Source: CAZWLD01 sp964634685 | Lineage (GTDB): Bacteria > Bacillota_I > Bacilli_A > Acholeplasmatales > JAEDCM01 | DNA length: 64,000 nucleotides | Direction of reading: 5' to 3' | Assembly: GCA_964634685.1 (NCBI GenBank) | Contig: CAZWLD010000008.1 | Location: 1 to 64,000, forward strand | In this document: positions 62,390 to 64,000 of the stretch, piece after piece | Layout of the letters: each line of letters starts with the position of its first letter | Position numbering within the stretch: the first letter of the stretch is position 1 | The notes under the pieces: model-generated | Database searches by the model: none | What the model saw: the letters and a program-made list of their open reading frames with translations, nothing else | Told to the model about the DNA's origin: nothing | Translations under genes and position numbers: made by a program

Positions 62390-62436
62390 CAAAAAAAAGA
62401 ACAAATAAAAACATTTTGGTTACTTATTTGTTCCTT
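62390..62436 (-). terminator. terminator of phd-doc, also hairpin element copy 2
   Basis: Arms gaacaaata/tatttgttc with eight or more Ts on the minus strand. The sequence is closely related to the hairpin at 61160-61200, including the trailing TTCCTTAAT. Confidence 0.75.
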
Positions 62437-62514
62437 AATTAACATATCTTTATTGTATTAAAGAATGATTTATCTAAATTAATTATTCAATGTCTTTGAA
62501 ATTTTTCAAAAAAA

Positions 62515-62895
62515 CTAGATACTCTCTTTACTAATTAAGAAAGATAATATATCCTCATATTTCATTTTTCCCGAGGCTGTGTCTAATGCAACTCTTATGA
62601 TTTCTTCGTCTGAAAAATCAATATTAATACCATTTACTTCTAAAAAAGAAATCATAATATAAACACCAATCCGTTTATTACCATCGATAAAAGGATGATT
62701 CGAAATTAGTCCATATCCCAATCTTGCTGCCTTCTCAATTTTTGTTGGAAATAATTCTTTTCCATCGAAGGTTTGATACGGAGCCTCTATCGCCGATTCT
62801 AAAAGACTTTCACTTCTTATTCCAAATGCTCCCCCAGTTGCTTCTACAATTAATTGGTATAAGAATAAAACTCTTTTTTTTGTAAATTTAATCAT
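62515..62895 (-). CDS. doc: Doc-family toxin
   Basis: 126 residues, small Fic fold with motif HPFIDGNKRIG, in which Lys replaces the second Gly of the Fic motif. This is the Doc form, known to phosphorylate elongation factor Tu and stop translation. GGAFGIRSESLLESAI is the other family mark. The start overlaps the antitoxin stop (ATGA), the standard order antitoxin then toxin. Appears intact. Confidence 0.93.
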   Translation of the reverse strand: MIKFTKKRVLFLYQLIVEATGGAFGIRSESLLESAIEAPYQTFDGKELFPTKIEKAARLGYGLISNHPFIDGNKRIGVYIMISFLEVNGINIDFSDEEIIRVALDTASGKMKYEDILSFLISKESI

Positions 62896-63134
62896 TTAGA
62901 TAATTCCCTGAAAGCTTCAATATGCTTTGCAAGTATTCTTTTAGCAACTACTTCAATTTTTTCATCATCAGTTAATTCTAAATAGTTTTCATTGTTAAGA
63001 TCAACTAATAAATATCTGGGTTTATTATTCTTAATAATTATTGCCTCACCATACTTATCCGCAGTCTTAGCTGCCTTAGAAAAATTCTGATTTGCATCAG
63101 TCATTGTTATGATTTGATTGGTATCAATAATCAT
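62892..63134 (-). CDS. phd: Phd-family antitoxin of the doc toxin
   Basis: 80 residues. Phd/YefM DNA-binding N-terminus (IITMTDANQNFSKAAKTADKYGEAIIIKNNKPRYLLVDL begins with the usual pattern) and a helical C-terminus that would wrap Doc. It neutralises Doc and represses the operon with it. The AT-rich palindrome at 63154-63166 overlaps the likely promoter and would suit autoregulation. Confidence 0.9.
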   Translation of the reverse strand: MIIDTNQIITMTDANQNFSKAAKTADKYGEAIIIKNNKPRYLLVDLNNENYLELTDDEKIEVVAKRILAKHIEAFRELSK

Positions 63135-63153
63135 AATACATCACACTCCTACA

Positions 63154-63187
63154 TATATAGTATATATAAAATCTAGGATAAATTAAA
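63154..63187 (-). promoter_or_regulatory. phd-doc promoter with palindrome
   Basis: Minus strand TTTAAT (63187-63182), 17 bp, TATACT (63164-63159). The -10 lies inside the palindrome TATATAGTATATA (63154-63166). AGGAGTG precedes the phd start. Confidence 0.45.
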
Positions 63188-63347
63188 CCTATTAAAAATA
63201 ATTAATTAAAGATATCTTTGTAAAACAAAAAGACTTCTCTACCGTAAAAGTAAAGAAATAATATTTTTTCTGACTGCTTTTTAATAGTTTACATAAGATT
63301 TTTAACGACTCTACCACTTATTCATTAATTCATATAAAAAAGCATTT
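63188..63347. other. spacer with no supported gene
   Basis: No RNA, repeat or frame recognised between phd and the Fic remnant. Confidence 0.4.
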
Positions 63348-63578
63348 TTATATTTCTTTAAATATTTCATCAAACGTGGTCACAATGTTTTCTATTTCAC
63401 TAGATTCTTTTACCTCACCTAAAATGACTGCATATAAAAATTTATGATGATTAGGAAGCAATTTAAGCAAGCCATTCAATTTTCCTAATTTATTATTAGC
63501 TTTAGATAAAGCTTTTAATAAATCTACATCCTCATATTTTATTGGTAATTTGTGCACGTAATCAATACATGTACACAA
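63348..63578 (-). pseudogene. Fic N-terminal domain remnant
   Basis: 76 codons matching only the start of large Fic proteins (Fic_N region): YVHKLPIKYEDVDLLKALSK, NNKLGKLNGLLKLLPN, and SSEIENIVTTFDEIFK, where SSEIEN is the inhibitory-helix type motif. The protein stops right after this, and the HxFxDGNGR catalytic part is absent downstream. A truncated, inactive copy beside phd-doc. Confidence 0.75.
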
Positions 63579-63693
63579 CTAATTATTTAAAAGCCCATAT
63601 GATTAAATACAGACAATCACTTTATCTCCCTAAAATATTTTGAATTAATTCACATCAAATTATTTAAGGTCTCTTCCTTTTACGAATAATAAT
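63579..63693. other. spacer with no supported gene
   Basis: AT-rich, no signal seen. Confidence 0.35.
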
Positions 63694-63733
63694 ATATAAG
63701 CCTTCCTTATTTAAATTCAAGGAAGGCTTATAT
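63694..63733 (-). terminator. terminator of the GH13 gene
   Basis: Arms atataagccttcctt and aaggaaggcttatat, 15 bp perfect, with a 10-base loop and a T-rich tail on the minus strand. Confidence 0.85.
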
Positions 63734-63745
63734 GCATTTTAAGTA

Positions 63746-64000
63746 CTATTTTATAATAGCTATTCCTGATTTTCCAATATGTCCATCAAATTCTTTTTCA
63801 TTAACTAAATCAAAAAATCCTTTATACTGCTGTAAAAATATTTCTTGATCATTTAAATTCAAGATGACAATCGATTCTTTTCCCTCAAAAAATCTTTGAT
63901 ATGCTAAATATGATTCCGTTTCGATAAACCTAATATCACCATGCTTAAATTCATCCATATGTTTAATTCTAATTAGCCTTTTTACGAAATCAAACTCTTT
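63746..64000 (-). CDS. glycoside hydrolase family 13 enzyme, C-terminus only
   Basis: Open frame of 84 codons entering from the right edge (the internal ATG at 63958 is not the start). FVKRLIRIKHMDEFKHGDI, FIETESYLAYQRF and ESIVILNLNDQEIFL match the last barrel helix and C-terminal beta domain of alpha-amylase/glucosidase enzymes, where a recurring pattern is a height phrase followed by LVVxNLSD. Substrate and full length cannot be known from this fragment. Confidence 0.7.
   Translation of the reverse strand, partial: KEFDFVKRLIRIKHMDEFKHGDIRFIETESYLAYQRFFEGKESIVILNLNDQEIFLQQYKGFFDLVNEKEFDGHIGKSGIAIIK

Noticed and set aside
1..64000. CRISPR arrays, tRNA or rRNA genes, insertion-sequence transposases, prophage
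   Set aside because: No regularly spaced identical repeats of CRISPR length, no tRNA T-arm pattern and no transposase, integrase or phage structural frame seen.

Overview
The window is low-GC bacterial DNA of Bacillota type. Three things point there: the mnmG-rsmG-parA-parB-DUF951 cluster found near the origin in this phylum, PyrR-type attenuation of a uracil permease, and guanine and manganese riboswitches of Bacillota form. murA indicates peptidoglycan synthesis. UGA is a normal stop (parA and purM both end in TGA), so this is not a UGA-recoding mollicute. The gene set would fit a gut-type relative of the Bacilli/Erysipelotrichia, but genus cannot be assigned from the sequence. Most genes lie on the minus strand.

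Layout. 0-0.4 kb: 3'-truncated RhuM-type gene. 0.7-7.8 kb: chromosome partition and tRNA modification genes, transketolase, unknown membrane protein. 8-10.1 kb: two-component system. 10.1-12.3 kb: SRP RNA, tadA, tdk, a HAD protein, rpmE. 12.4-16.8 kb: orphan Phd antitoxin, murA, two-subunit fumarase and malic enzyme. 17-19 kb: DUF4143 ATPase and a frameshifted gene. 19-25.9 kb: dihydrouridine synthase, aminotransferase with Lrp regulator, glyA, and pyrR-uracil permease under a PyrR attenuator. 26-27 kb: AbiE-type antitoxin with a gutted toxin. 27.3-33.5 kb: SNF2 helicase, type III glutamine synthetase, YebC. 33.7-36.2 kb: HTH-ATPase-nuclease gene with a phased repeat array, and a second orphan antitoxin. 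36-42.9 kb: small housekeeping and membrane genes, including mntP under a manganese riboswitch. 43.2-59.4 kb: one 12-gene purine operon from PRPP to GMP (purE, K, L, C, F, M, N, H, D, B, guaB, guaA) behind a guanine riboswitch. 59.5-63.6 kb: accessory island with a gutted ATPase, a Fic protein, a decayed second ATPase, phd-doc and a Fic remnant. 63.7-64 kb: C-terminus of a GH13 enzyme.

How it works together. Nucleotide supply dominates. The guanine riboswitch would shut the purine operon when guanine is abundant, PyrR does the same for uracil uptake, and tdk, tadA, glyA (one-carbon units for PurN and PurH) and glutamine synthetase (nitrogen donor for PurF, PurL and GuaA) fit around this core.

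The most unusual part is a scattered set of P-loop ATPase genes carrying PD-(D/E)XK-like C-termini. At least three have their own palindromic or phased repeat array just upstream. Several copies and neighbouring toxin genes are gutted by internal deletions, one by a stop codon in its Walker A motif. A fourth repeat array at 43.1 kb has no such gene beside it and may be the footprint of a lost copy.
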